DNA of 64,000 bases from contig CP108521.1 of assembly GCA_035999765.1 (NCBI GenBank), forward strand, positions 6,448,001 to 6,512,000, in the 5' to 3' direction. The DNA comes from Streptomyces sp. NBC_01231 (GTDB lineage Bacteria; Actinomycetota; Actinomycetes; Streptomycetales; Streptomycetaceae). The notes beneath the pieces were generated by a model. The model was given only the letters and a program-made list of their open reading frames with translations, did no database searches and had not been told where the DNA came from. A program made the translations under genes and the position numbers. Positions 1 through 8,227 of this stretch are shown here, piece after piece; position 1 is the stretch's first letter, and every line of letters starts with the position of its first letter.

Positions 1-408
1 ATCCTCGCGGAGCGGGCCGGGGACGACGGCGTCGTCGTCGGCGTCGGCATCAACGTCACCCTGCGCGCGGAGGAGCTGCCGGTGCCGCAGGCGGGGTCCC
101 TGGCGCTGGCCGGGGCGGTGAGCACGGACCGGGATCCGCTGCTGCGGGGCGTGCTCCGCTCCGTGGAGCAGTGGTACGGGACGTGGCGGGAGGCGGGCGG
201 GGACCCGGGCCTCAGCGGCTTGCAGGAGGCGTACGCGGCGGGCTGTGCGACGCTCGGCCGGACGGTGCGGGCTCAGCTGCCGGGGGACCGGTCGATCGTG
301 GGCGAGGCGGTGGCGGTCGACGGGGACGGCAGACTCGTGATCGCGACGGGGGAGGGCGTGCAGCAGCCGGTGGGGGCGGGAGACATCGTGCACCTGCGAC
401 CGGCGTGA
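1..408 (+). CDS. birA: Biotin--[acetyl-CoA-carboxylase] ligase, C-terminal part (5' end outside window)
   Basis: The open frame runs in from the window edge and ends with TGA at 406-408, so about 135 C-terminal residues are visible. The stretch GVGINV near the left edge is the conserved biotin-ligase strand, and the last 50 residues form the small SH3-like C-terminal domain of BirA-type ligases. The enzyme attaches biotin to the carrier domain of acyl-CoA carboxylases in the cytoplasm. In Streptomyces this gene typically sits beside acyl-CoA carboxylase genes, which would lie left of the window. Whether an N-terminal DNA-binding domain exists cannot be seen. Confidence 0.85.
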   Translation: MLAERAGDDGVVVGVGINVTLRAEELPVPQAGSLALAGAVSTDRDPLLRGVLRSVEQWYGTWREAGGDPGLSGLQEAYAAGCATLGRTVRAQLPGDRSIVGEAVAVDGDGRLVIATGEGVQQPVGAGDIVHLRPA

Positions 409-621
409 GGACCACGGCCCGTCCGGCGTCCGGGACCAGGTCGTCAGGCCGACGCGGGGGTCCGGGTCGGCGGCCTCGAGGCAGGAACAACCCGACGCCG
501 ACCACGGACGAGACGGCGGCACCGAACCGTCATCCAACCTGACGGAGTGAGCTGGCGCACACCTACCGTAAAGTGAAGGCCGGTCGATACCTGACCGTGG
601 CAGATCGGAAGGGCAGCAGGC

Positions 622-1821
622 GTGACCGTCGACGACACGGGCTCCGGCGCGGACGCGGACGGCCCGGTGGACCCTCCCCCGTACGCGGACGTGGACGGCC
701 CGGTGGACCCTCCCCCGTACTCGACTTCGTTCGAGCGGGGAGACCCCGACGCCTCCGACCCCGGCGGGAACCCGCTCGCCCTGCGCCTCGAACACCTCAT
801 CCTCGGTGCCGAGCGGCGCTACACGCCCTTCCAGGCGGCCCGCAGCGCGGGTGTCTCCATGGAGCTGGCCTCGCGTTTCTGGCGGGCGATGGGCTTCGCC
901 GACATCGGCCAGGCCAAGGCGCTCACCGAGGCGGACGTGCTGGCCCTGCGCCGGCTCGCAGGTCTCGTCGAGGCCGGACTGCTGAGCGAGGCGATGGCCG
1001 TGCAGGTGGCCCGGTCCACCGGCCAGACCACGGCCCGGCTGGCCGAGTGGCAGATGGACTCCTTCCTGGAGGGGCTGACCGAGCCACCCGAGCCGGGGAT
1101 GACACGCACCGAGGTGACGTACCCCATCGTCGAGCTGCTCCTGCCCGAGCTGGAGGAGTTCCTCGTCTACGTCTGGCGCCGCCAGCTCGCCGCCTCGGCC
1201 GGCCGGGTCGTCCAGGCCGCCGACGACGAGGAGATGGTCGACCGGCGCCTCGCCGTCGGCTTCGCCGACCTCGTCGGGTTCACGCGGCTGACCCGGCGTA
1301 TGGAGGAGGAGGAACTCGGCGAGCTCGTCGAGGCCTTCGAGACCACCGCCGCCGACCTGGTCGCGGCGAACGGCGGACGGCTCATCAAGACGCTCGGCGA
1401 CGAGGTGCTGTACGCCGCCGACGACGCCGGTGTGGCCGCGGAGATCGCGCTGCGCCTCATCGAGACCATGGCGAACGACGAGACCATGCCCGAACTGCGG
1501 GTCGGCATCGCCTTCGGCACCGTGACCACTCGCATGGGCGATGTCTTCGGTACGACGGTGAACCTCGCCTCCCGGCTGACGTCGATAGCTCCGCGTGACG
1601 CCGTCCTCGTCGACAGTGCCCTCGCGGAGGAGCTGATCCGTACCGCTGAGGCCCCGGTCTCCGAGGCGGAGGCGGCCGAGGCCGCGGCGACCGCCGAGAA
1701 GGAGGGCGAGGAGCCCCCGACGTACCGCTTCGCGTTGCAGCCGATGTGGCAGCGGCCGGTGCGCGGGCTCGGCGTGGTGGAGCCGTGGCTGCTCACGCGC
1801 CGGGACGGGACGACGTCCTGA
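622..1821 (+). CDS. cya: Class III adenylate cyclase
   Basis: Makes cAMP from ATP in the cytoplasm. The protein has 399 residues with a GTG start. Residues 1-50 are low complexity with a duplicated 12-mer. Residues about 55-170 look like the helical regulatory domain of actinobacterial cyclases, and 205-330 form the catalytic homology domain. Metal-binding Asp216 lies in FADLVGFT and a second Asp260 in KTLGDEV. Lys256 and Asp307 match the adenine-specifying pair, and Asn314 and Arg318 in VNLASR are the transition-state residues, so the site looks complete. No membrane segment is present. It follows birA and precedes a diguanylate cyclase gene two genes later. In S. coelicolor the cyclase in this setting acts in germination and development (recalled, not tested). 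Confidence 0.9.
   Translation: MTVDDTGSGADADGPVDPPPYADVDGPVDPPPYSTSFERGDPDASDPGGNPLALRLEHLILGAERRYTPFQAARSAGVSMELASRFWRAMGFADIGQAKALTEADVLALRRLAGLVEAGLLSEAMAVQVARSTGQTTARLAEWQMDSFLEGLTEPPEPGMTRTEVTYPIVELLLPELEEFLVYVWRRQLAASAGRVVQAADDEEMVDRRLAVGFADLVGFTRLTRRMEEEELGELVEAFETTAADLVAANGGRLIKTLGDEVLYAADDAGVAAEIALRLIETMANDETMPELRVGIAFGTVTTRMGDVFGTTVNLASRLTSIAPRDAVLVDSALAEELIRTAEAPVSEAEAAEAAATAEKEGEEPPTYRFALQPMWQRPVRGLGVVEPWLLTRRDGTTS
649..720 (+). repeat. Two tandem 36-bp units in the 5' end of the cyclase gene
   Basis: Units 649-684 and 685-720 differ at one base and encode two copies of a 12-residue unit, ADADGPVDPPPY then ADVDGPVDPPPY. The repeat is in frame and lies in the disordered N-terminus, so copy number could change without breaking the catalytic domain. 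Confidence 0.9.
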
Positions 1822-1945
1822 CCGCGCCGCCCTTCGGTGGCGCTGCGGCCTCTTCTCCGGGGCTCTGAGGCCCGGCAGGGTCCGCGGTGGCCCGCGTGGG
1901 GCCCGCGGGGATCTGTGGGGATCTGTGGAGCCTGTGGGGGCTGTC

Positions 1946-2731
1946 TCAGTGGTTCAGCGGGTCGACGCACACGCCGATGATCGGCACGCACAGGCCCGGC
2001 CGGTGGGTCCGCCCGGGCTGCTGGGGCGCCGGGGTCGGTGCGGCAGAGGTGCGGCTCGGGGGCGAGGTCGGCGTCACGGCCGGGGGTGGGGTCGGGGTCG
2101 GCGTCCGCGTCGGTCGTGGGGCGGTGGTGTCGGCGGGGGCCGGCGGTCGGGGGGTGGCGGCGCGCGCCGGGGCTCCGGGCAGGTTCGGGGCGTCCGGGAT
2201 GGTCGTGGTGTCCGGCGCGGGTGTCGGTGGTGCGGCGGTCCTGGACGGCGTGCGGGCCAGGGGCACCCCGCGGAACGGGGTCGCGCTCGCCCCGCCCACG
2301 GTGGCGGTCGCCGCGGGGCTCACCTCGGGGAGGGCCCCGACGGTCGCGGCGGCGCTGGTCGCCAGGTCCGCGGCGGTGGCGGTGGCCGGGCTGTCCGGGC
2401 GGGGTTCGGCCTCCGCGGTGCCTAGACCGGCGACCCCCGACTCCGGCGTCATCCGTACGAGACCCAGCACACCGGCGGCCAGCGCCATGCCTCCCGCGGC
2501 GAGCAGCACCTTGCGGGGGCGGGGCCTGCGGTGACGGCCCCGAGGGGCCCAGAGCCGGGGGCCGGGGCCGGTACCTGTACCCGTGCCCGCACCGGTGTCG
2601 GTTCCGGCGTAGTCGTAGTCGTAGTCGTCGGTGTCGTACGACCCGGGTGGGCCGGTGGCGGCCTGTGGCGGGGTGGCGGCCCGTGGTGCGGTGGCTCTCT
2701 CCGGCCCGGCCGGCCGGTACGTCGTCGTCAT
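1946..2731 (-). CDS. Membrane-anchored Pro/Thr/Ala-rich protein of unknown function
   Basis: I do not recognise a family. ATG at 2731 is preceded by GGGAGG at good spacing. The protein has 261 residues: about 65 hydrophilic residues with a YDTDDYDYDY stretch, a basic patch, one membrane helix (KVLLAAGGMALAAGVLGLV), then roughly 150 Pro/Thr/Ala-rich residues expected outside the cell. The C-terminus is distinctive, ending in CVPIIGVCVDPLNH with two closely spaced cysteines that could form a disulfide or bind a partner. It is transcribed opposite to its neighbours, between the cyclase and enoyl-CoA hydratase genes. A proline-rich wall-spanning stalk is the simplest guess. Confidence 0.7.
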   Translation of the reverse strand: MTTTYRPAGPERATAPRAATPPQAATGPPGSYDTDDYDYDYAGTDTGAGTGTGTGPGPRLWAPRGRHRRPRPRKVLLAAGGMALAAGVLGLVRMTPESGVAGLGTAEAEPRPDSPATATAADLATSAAATVGALPEVSPAATATVGGASATPFRGVPLARTPSRTAAPPTPAPDTTTIPDAPNLPGAPARAATPRPPAPADTTAPRPTRTPTPTPPPAVTPTSPPSRTSAAPTPAPQQPGRTHRPGLCVPIIGVCVDPLNH

Positions 2732-2957
2732 CGCGATCCTCCCCATGCGCTCTCGCCCCCGGTGCGCCGTGGCGGACGCACGTTATGCGCTCTCGTGGGC
2801 GGTGCGTCGGGGGTTGCGAGGGATGTTCACTCGAACGGGGTGTCGGGCGCGGTCGCGGGAAGCTGCGCCCGCGTCCGCTCTTTCCCCGGGGAGGCCGGGC
2901 TGCGATGATCGGAGCGCGGGATGTTAACCGTCGTTAACCAATGGCCGGGAGGGTGTC

Positions 2958-3758
2958 ATGAGCGAGGAACGGTTCGGGGAGTTCGTGCTGGTGCGGCGGT
3001 ATGAGCAGGGGCATGTCGCGGAGCTGGCCCTGGACCGGCCCAAGGCCATGAACGCCGTCTCGACCGGGATGGCCCGGTCCCTCACGGAGGCCTGTACGGC
3101 GCTGGGCGAGGACCGGGACGTACGGGTGGTCGTGCTGACCTCGACCCATGAGCGGGCGTTCTGTGTCGGCGCCGACCTGAAGGAGCGCAACTCCTTCTCC
3201 GATGCCGATCTGGTGCGGCAGCGGCCGGTGACCCGGGGCGCGTACACCGGTGTCCTCCAGCTGCCGGTGCCGACGATCGCGGCGGTGCACGGGTTCGCGC
3301 TGGGCGGCGGCTTCGAACTGGCCCTGGCCTGCGATCTGATCGTGGCGGACCGCACGGCCGTGGTGGGGCTGCCTGAGGTGTCGGTCGGGGTGATTCCGGG
3401 CGGCGGTGGCACACAGCTGCTGCCGCGGCGGGTGGGGGCGGCCCGGGCGGCCGAGCTGATCTTCACGGCCCGGCGGGTGGAGGCCGCGGAGGCGCGCGAG
3501 GTGGGGCTGGTGGACCAGCTGGTGGAGGCGGGGCAGGACCGGGAGGAGGCGTTGGCGACGGCGGGGCGGATCGCGGCGAACTCCCCGGTGGGTCTGCGGG
3601 CGGCGAAGCGGGCGCTGCGACTGGGGCACGGGCTGGATCTGCGGGCCGGCCTGGAGGTGGAGGACGCGGCATGGCGATCGGTGGCGTTCTCGGGGGACCG
3701 GGCGGAGGGAGTGGCGGCGTTCAACGAGAAGCGGAAGCCGCAGTGGCCGGGGGAGTGA
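2958..3758 (+). CDS. Enoyl-CoA hydratase/isomerase family protein
   Basis: Crotonase-fold enzyme of 266 residues, the usual family length, acting on acyl-CoA in the cytoplasm, most likely hydrating 2-enoyl-CoA. The oxyanion-hole motifs CVGADLKE (69-76) and ALGGGFELALACD (114-126) are present. Both catalytic glutamates are kept: Glu120 in GGGFE and Glu140 in GLPE. IPGGGGTQLLPR follows as in true hydratases. The start ATG 2958 follows a GGGAGGG-type ribosome site. The nearby acyl-CoA carboxylase context (birA) fits acyl-CoA metabolism, but the substrate cannot be told. The last codons already belong to the degenerate repeat that continues downstream. Confidence 0.9.
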   Translation: MSEERFGEFVLVRRYEQGHVAELALDRPKAMNAVSTGMARSLTEACTALGEDRDVRVVVLTSTHERAFCVGADLKERNSFSDADLVRQRPVTRGAYTGVLQLPVPTIAAVHGFALGGGFELALACDLIVADRTAVVGLPEVSVGVIPGGGGTQLLPRRVGAARAAELIFTARRVEAAEAREVGLVDQLVEAGQDREEALATAGRIAANSPVGLRAAKRALRLGHGLDLRAGLEVEDAAWRSVAFSGDRAEGVAAFNEKRKPQWPGE

Positions 3759-3982
3759 GCCGCGGGGGCCGGGGGAGTGGCGGGGCGTCCCGTGGCGGCG
3801 GGGAGCGGAGGTCGTGTGGCGGGGGAGCGGCGGACCGTCTTGCGGCAACGGGAGGCGGAGGTCGTGTGGCGGGGGAGCGACGGGGCGTCCAGCGGCCATG
3901 GGAAGCGGTAGCCGCGGTGGCGGGGAGTGGCTTGCCGTCCCGCGGCAACGGCAAGCGGAGGCGGAGGCCGGGTGGCCGGGGG
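3710..3982 (+). repeat. Degenerate ~50-bp tandem repeats running out of the hydratase gene
   Basis: Each unit opens with AGTGGC- or AGCG-C-like bases and closes with GTGGCNGGGGG. Units are 3710-3753 (44 bp, coding 3' end), 3754-3775 (22 bp remnant), 3776-3825, 3826-3875, 3876-3925 (three of exactly 50 bp) and 3926-3982 (57 bp). A sixth start is visible at 3983. This fills nearly all of the 318-bp space before the GGDEF gene; I see no gene in it. The frame is not kept (50 is not a multiple of 3), so it is noncoding after the TGA. It looks like local expansion of the gene's own end. Confidence 0.75.
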
Positions 3983-4064
3983 AGTGGCCAGTCGCCCCGT
4001 GATGCACCCTGGACCTCGGTCACCCCACCGCCGCATCAACTGACCTGTTCGTCCCGAACCTCCC

Positions 4065-4070
4065 TAGCCT
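4065..4070 (+). promoter_or_regulatory. -10 box placing transcription start at the GGDEF start codon
   Basis: TAGCCT ends 6 bp before ATG 4077, the spacing expected when transcription begins at the start codon (leaderless mRNA). A weak -35, CTGACC, lies at 4040-4045. Confidence 0.45.
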
Positions 4071-4076
4071 GGAGTG

Positions 4077-5222
4077 ATGGGTGAGGACATTCGGCTCGCG
4101 GGCATCGTCGCGTTGGCGCAGGGCATGGCCGCGGCGCACAGCTCGCGGGAGGTGTGGCGGGCCGCCGCGAACGGGGGGTGCCGTGCGCTCGGCGGGAGTT
4201 TCGCCGCGCTCTCGGTGTGGGAGCGGGAGCGCGGACGGCTGCGGGTGCTCGTGAACGTCGGGGAGCGGGCCGAGGACGAGGAGGAGTTCCCGGAGACTGA
4301 GGCCTACCCGGTGAACCAGTTCGCCGAGATCACCGAGTTCCTGCACGAGCGGTGGGCCGGAGGCGGTGAGCCCAACGCGTGGGTGGAGACCGCGGAGGGG
4401 CCCGCCGCCGGGCGCCGGCCCGGTTACGTCCACCAGCGCGTCGCCGCCCTGCGCCGCCGGGGCCGCGGCTGCTGCGTCGTCGCGCCGATCGTGCTGCACG
4501 GGCTGGCGTGGGGCGAGCTGTATGTGGCCCGCCCGGTCGGCGCTCCCGTCTTCGACCGCGGTGACGCCGACTTCGCCACCGTCCTGGCCTCCGTCGTCGC
4601 CGCCGGTATCGCCCAGACCGAGCGACTGGAGGAGGTGCGGCGACTGGCGTTCACCGATGCCCTCACCGGCCTCGCCAACCGCCGCGCGGTCGACGCCCGC
4701 CTCGACGAGGCGGTCGAACGGCACCGTACGGAAGGGATCGTCGTCAGTCTCGTCGTCTGTGATCTGAACGGGCTCAAGCGCGTCAACGACACCCGCGGGC
4801 ACGCCGTCGGTGACCGGCTCCTCGAACGCTTCGGGTCCGTCCTGTCGCTGTGCGGCGCCATGCTGCCCGGTGCCCTCGCCGCGCGCCTCGGCGGGGACGA
4901 GTTCTGTCTGCTCGCGGTCGGGCCGCCCGCCGACGAGGTGGTCGAGGCGGCCGGGGAACTCTGCCGCCGGGCCGCCGCGTTGGAGCTGGGCGAGGGGGTG
5001 GCCTGCGGGGTCGCGTCCACCGAGGACCCCATCGGGCCCGTGCTGTCCGCCCGTCGGCTGTTCCGGCTCGCCGACGCGGCCCAGTACCGGGCCAAGGCGG
5101 AGCGGGCCACCTGGCCGGTGGTCGCCGGGCGAGAGGGCCCCGACGATCCGGTCGTACGGCTGGCCGACCAGCCCGCCGCCGAGCGGACCACCGAACGACG
5201 CCGGTTCCGGGGTCGCCCCTGA
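4077..5222 (+). CDS. GAF-GGDEF diguanylate cyclase
   Basis: Predicted to make c-di-GMP from two GTP. The protein has 381 residues and no membrane helix: a GAF-like sensory domain at about 10-185, then a GGDEF domain from DALTGLANRR (194-203). The active-site motif is intact (RLGGDEF, GGDEF at 272-276) and metal-binding Asp229 lies in VCDLNGLKRVND. There is no RxxD inhibitory site upstream of GGDEF (the residues there are LPGA), so product feedback through that site is not expected. No EAL domain follows. A GTG at 4074 is an alternative start; ATG 4077 is preferred because of the -10 spacing. In Streptomyces c-di-GMP holds BldD active and delays sporulation. Confidence 0.88.
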   Translation: MGEDIRLAGIVALAQGMAAAHSSREVWRAAANGGCRALGGSFAALSVWERERGRLRVLVNVGERAEDEEEFPETEAYPVNQFAEITEFLHERWAGGGEPNAWVETAEGPAAGRRPGYVHQRVAALRRRGRGCCVVAPIVLHGLAWGELYVARPVGAPVFDRGDADFATVLASVVAAGIAQTERLEEVRRLAFTDALTGLANRRAVDARLDEAVERHRTEGIVVSLVVCDLNGLKRVNDTRGHAVGDRLLERFGSVLSLCGAMLPGALAARLGGDEFCLLAVGPPADEVVEAAGELCRRAAALELGEGVACGVASTEDPIGPVLSARRLFRLADAAQYRAKAERATWPVVAGREGPDDPVVRLADQPAAERTTERRRFRGRP

Positions 5223-5306
5223 CACAGGTCTCGGCGCGGCGGGGGCCCTGGCGCGGGCGTCGCCGGAGTGTGACGTGTCGGTAAGGGGTGAACCCCGCCT
5301 CCACTG

Positions 5307-5335
5307 GTGACATCATCGAATTCACTGCGTACGCT
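5307..5335 (+). promoter_or_regulatory. hutH promoter, leaderless
   Basis: GTGACA (5307-5312), a 17-bp spacer, then TACGCT (5330-5335) ending 7 bp before ATG 5343. Both boxes and spacing fit a vegetative Streptomyces promoter whose transcript starts at or next to the start codon. Confidence 0.65.
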
Positions 5336-5342
5336 CCTGAAT

Positions 5343-6887
5343 ATGGATATGCACACTGTGGTGGTGGGGACGTCCGGGGTGACCGCGTCCGACGTTCTCG
5401 CCGTGGCGCGCGACGGCGCCCGGATCGAGCTCTCCGAGGAGGCGATCGCGGCCCTCGCCGCCGCTCGCGGGATCGTGGACCAGCTCGCGGCCAAGCCCGA
5501 CCCCGTCTACGGCGTGAGCACCGGCTTCGGAGCTCTGGCGACCCGGCACATCAGCCCGGAGCTGCGGGCCCAGTTGCAGCGCAACATCGTCCGCTCGCAC
5601 GCCGCCGGAATGGGGCCGCGGGTCGAGCGGGAGGTCGTACGCGCGCTGATGTTCCTGCGGCTGAAGACCGTCTGCTCCGGACACACCGGCGTCCGCCCCG
5701 AGGTCGCCCGGACCATGGCCGACGTCCTCAACGCCGGCATCACCCCGGTCGTCCACGAGTACGGCTCCCTCGGCTGCTCCGGCGACCTGGCCCCGCTGTC
5801 CCACTGCGCCCTGACCCTGCTGGGGGAGGGCGACGCCGAGGGCCCGGACGGTGTCGTACGCCCCGCCGGTGAGCTGCTCGCCGAGCACCGCATCGCCCCC
5901 GTCGAACTGCGCGAGAAGGAGGGCCTCGCCCTCCTCAACGGCACCGACGGCATGCTCGGCATGCTGGTCATGGCCCTCGCCGACCTGGACACGCTCTACA
6001 AGTCCGCCGACATCACCGCGGCGCTGTCGCTGGAGGCCCTCCTCGGCACCGACAAGGTCCTCGCCCCCGAGCTGCACGCCATCCGCCCGCACCCCGGGCA
6101 GGCCGCGGCCGCCGCCAACATGCTGGCCGTACTGGAAGGCTCGGAGCTCACCGGCCACCACCAGGACGACGCCCCCCGCGTCCAGGACGCCTACTCCGTG
6201 CGCTGCGCCCCGCAGGTCGCCGGAGCCGGACGGGACACCATGGCCCACGCCCGCCTGGTCGCCGAGCGCGAGCTGGCGTCGGCGGTGGACAACCCCGTGG
6301 TGCTGCCCGACGGCCGCGTCGAGTCCAACGGCAACTTCCACGGCGCCCCGGTGGCCTACGTCCTCGACTTCCTCGCCATCGCGGCCGCCGACCTCGCCTC
6401 CATCGCCGAGCGCCGTACCGACCGGCTGCTCGACAAGAACCGCAGCCACGGTCTGCCGCCGTTCCTCGCCGACGACCCGGGCGTGGACTCCGGGCTGATG
6501 ATCGCCCAGTACACGCAGGCCGCCCTGGTCAGCGAGCTGAAGCGGCTGGCCGTACCGGCATCGGCGGACTCGATCCCGTCCTCCGCGATGCAGGAGGACC
6601 ACGTCTCCATGGGCTGGTCGGCCGCCCGCAAGCTGCGCACCGCCGTCGACAACCTCACCCGGGTCGTCGCCGTCGAGCTGTACGCCGCCACGCGCGCCGT
6701 GGAGCTGCGCGAGGGACTGGCCCCGGCGCCGGCCTCCCGGGCGGTAATCGAGGCCGCACGGAAGGCGGGGGTGCGCGGTCCCGGCCCCGACCGGTTCCTG
6801 GCGCCCGACCTGGCCGCGGCGGACGCGTTCGTGCGGGACGGACGGCTGGTCGCGGCGGCGGAGACGGTCACCGGACCGCTGCGGTAG
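5343..6887 (+). CDS. hutH: Histidine ammonia-lyase
   Basis: Converts L-histidine to urocanate and ammonia, the first step of histidine use. The protein has 514 residues, normal for the family. The self-forming MIO cofactor triad is Cys145-Ser146-Gly147 in GSLGCSGDLAPLSH; most bacterial enzymes have Ala-Ser-Gly, but streptomycete histidases carry Cys here. YGVSTGFG (57-64), GTDGMLGM and the SIPSSAMQEDHVSMGW region are also conserved. The start MDMHTVVVGTSG matches other Streptomyces HutH. No other hut genes are next to it, as is usual in Streptomyces, where the pathway genes are scattered. Confidence 0.97.
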   Translation: MDMHTVVVGTSGVTASDVLAVARDGARIELSEEAIAALAAARGIVDQLAAKPDPVYGVSTGFGALATRHISPELRAQLQRNIVRSHAAGMGPRVEREVVRALMFLRLKTVCSGHTGVRPEVARTMADVLNAGITPVVHEYGSLGCSGDLAPLSHCALTLLGEGDAEGPDGVVRPAGELLAEHRIAPVELREKEGLALLNGTDGMLGMLVMALADLDTLYKSADITAALSLEALLGTDKVLAPELHAIRPHPGQAAAAANMLAVLEGSELTGHHQDDAPRVQDAYSVRCAPQVAGAGRDTMAHARLVAERELASAVDNPVVLPDGRVESNGNFHGAPVAYVLDFLAIAAADLASIAERRTDRLLDKNRSHGLPPFLADDPGVDSGLMIAQYTQAALVSELKRLAVPASADSIPSSAMQEDHVSMGWSAARKLRTAVDNLTRVVAVELYAATRAVELREGLAPAPASRAVIEAARKAGVRGPGPDRFLAPDLAAADAFVRDGRLVAAAETVTGPLR

Positions 6888-6913
6888 GGGCCCGCGAGGA
6901 GTGGTCGTACCAA

Positions 6914-6943
6914 GGGGCCCTGCCGAACCGACGGCAGGGCCCC
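6914..6943. terminator. Bidirectional hairpin between hutH and the converging lipoprotein gene
   Basis: Perfect 12-bp stem (GGGGCCCTGCCG with its complement) and a 6-base loop, between two convergent stops. There is no long T-run, as is common in Streptomyces. Confidence 0.7.
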
Positions 6944-6957
6944 GAACGATCAGCGGG

Positions 6958-7761
6958 TCACTTGAGTTTGTTCACCTGGGCGTCGATCACGGCCGCCGGG
7001 ATCTCGGCCGCCTTGCCGCCGGACGCGAGCGTGCCGAAGTCCACCGTGTAGTACGTGCTGACGGTGTTGCCGACGCGCACCACCTCGGTGTTCAGGGTGC
7101 CCGTCCCCTCGCCGTCCATGTCGGAGTCCACGGAGAACGCCACCGACTCGTCACCGCTGCCGGAGGCCTTGCCCGGAGAGACCTTGGTGATCTTCTGCTT
7201 CTCGCCCTGGGCCGTGATGAGGAACCCGCCGGAGCACGCCTTCACCCCGTCGGAGACGGCCTTGACGGCCTTCTCCGCGCCGTCACCCTCGTACGAGGAC
7301 AGGCCCACGAAGGTCAGGTTGACCTTGAAGGCGCTCTCGAAGTCCTCCTCGGTGATGTCCTCGGGAGCCTTGGAGGCGGCGTCCGCCGCGGTCTCCTCGG
7401 TGAGGCTGTTGCTGGCGTTCGCGTCGGTGTCGCCCGGCGCGAGAGCGGCCATGGCGTGGGCGAGCGGCGCGCACTCGGCCTTGTCGACCTTCACCTGGCT
7501 CTTGGACTTCGGCAGGGTGTCGTCGCCCGAGGCGACCTTGTAGCCCTTGATGCCGCCCTGCGTCAGCAGGAGCTTCTCCAACTCGGCCGCGCTCAGCGTC
7601 TTCGCGGCCGTGGTGGGCGAGGAGGCGGGCTTGTCGGAACCCGCGGACGTGTCCGTGTTGTCCGGGGCATCCGAACTGCCGCCGCAACCGGTGATGAGGG
7701 CGACAGACAGCACGCTCACGGTCGCCGTGGCGCCTATCCGGGCCCTCGATGATCTCTTCAT
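6958..7761 (-). CDS. Secreted lipoprotein, function unknown
   Basis: The protein has 267 residues. The N-terminus is a lipoprotein signal (basic start, hydrophobic core, lipobox LITGC), so the mature protein is probably lipid-anchored on the outer face of the membrane. A Ser/Asp/Thr-rich linker (about 27-55) leads to a globular domain rich in lysine and acidic residues. I see no catalytic motif; the size and pattern resemble the LppX/LprG-like or generic streptomycete lipoproteins. It follows the LAxTG gene on the same strand after 42 bp but has its own promoter in that gap. Confidence 0.75.
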   Translation of the reverse strand: MKRSSRARIGATATVSVLSVALITGCGGSSDAPDNTDTSAGSDKPASSPTTAAKTLSAAELEKLLLTQGGIKGYKVASGDDTLPKSKSQVKVDKAECAPLAHAMAALAPGDTDANASNSLTEETAADAASKAPEDITEEDFESAFKVNLTFVGLSSYEGDGAEKAVKAVSDGVKACSGGFLITAQGEKQKITKVSPGKASGSGDESVAFSVDSDMDGEGTGTLNTEVVRVGNTVSTYYTVDFGTLASGGKAAEIPAAVIDAQVNKLK

Positions 7762-7767
7762 GTGCGG

Positions 7768-7797
7768 ACTATGAAGGTTTTGTCAAGAAAACGTCAA
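7768..7797 (-). promoter_or_regulatory. Leaderless promoter of the lipoprotein gene
   Basis: Read on the minus strand: TTGACG (7797-7792), 18-bp AT-rich spacer, CATAGT (7773-7768), then 6 bp to the ATG at 7761. The A/T-rich spacer stands out in this GC-rich background. Confidence 0.6.
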
Positions 7798-7803
7798 GTG
7801 GTA

Positions 7804-8118
7804 TCAAAAACCGTGACGTTCTCGCCTCACGGAGTACGCGACGAACGCGGCGCCCAGGGCCAGGGAGGCCGCGCCGCCGACGACGTAGGGCGTGGTGTCG
7901 AAGCTGCCGGTGTCGGCGAGTTGGGTGCCCTCGCCGGTTGTCGACGAGGTCTCGGTCGCCGCCCGCGCCTGGGTGGTGACCTGGACGCTCGGCGTCGCCG
8001 ACGGCTCCGTTCTGGCCGGGAGGTCGTCTGTCGCGTTGGCGGACGGGACGAACCAGAGGGCACCCAGCAGGGTCCCCGCGGCGGTGGCGGTCAGCAACGG
8101 ACGGCGAACGGATGACAC
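7804..8118 (-). CDS. Small LAxTG-type sortase-anchored surface protein
   Basis: The protein has 104 residues with a GTG start. Signal peptide (1-29, cut after SANA), a short Thr/Ser/Pro-rich mature part, then a complete sorting signal: LADTG (67-71), a hydrophobic segment (about 78-95) and a basic tail (RRERHGF). LAxTG is the motif used by class E sortases of Streptomyces, the same class that anchors long chaplins. After cleavage only about 40 residues would remain on the wall, so it may be a spacer, a wall-bound peptide or a coat component. No sortase gene lies in the window. Confidence 0.8.
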   Translation of the reverse strand: MSSVRRPLLTATAAGTLLGALWFVPSANATDDLPARTEPSATPSVQVTTQARAATETSSTTGEGTQLADTGSFDTTPYVVGGAASLALGAAFVAYSVRRERHGF

Positions 8119-8215
8119 GGAATATCGATCCCCTTGTGGTGCTGGCGAATTGGCCGTGTGGAGCGATGTTAGTGAAAGTCGCGGGTCACGGGAAAGTCAC
8201 GGGAGGATTGAGTCG

Positions 8216-8221
8216 TACTCT
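8216..8221 (+). promoter_or_regulatory. -10 box for the small acidic protein
   Basis: TACTCT ends 6 bp before ATG 8228, again fitting a leaderless start. No good -35 is visible. Confidence 0.4.
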
Positions 8222-8227
8222 CCGGGC

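Noticed and set aside
5343..6887. Cys-Ser-Gly instead of Ala-Ser-Gly in the HutH cofactor triad as a defect
   Set aside because: Streptomycete histidases carry Cys at this position, so it is a normal variant.
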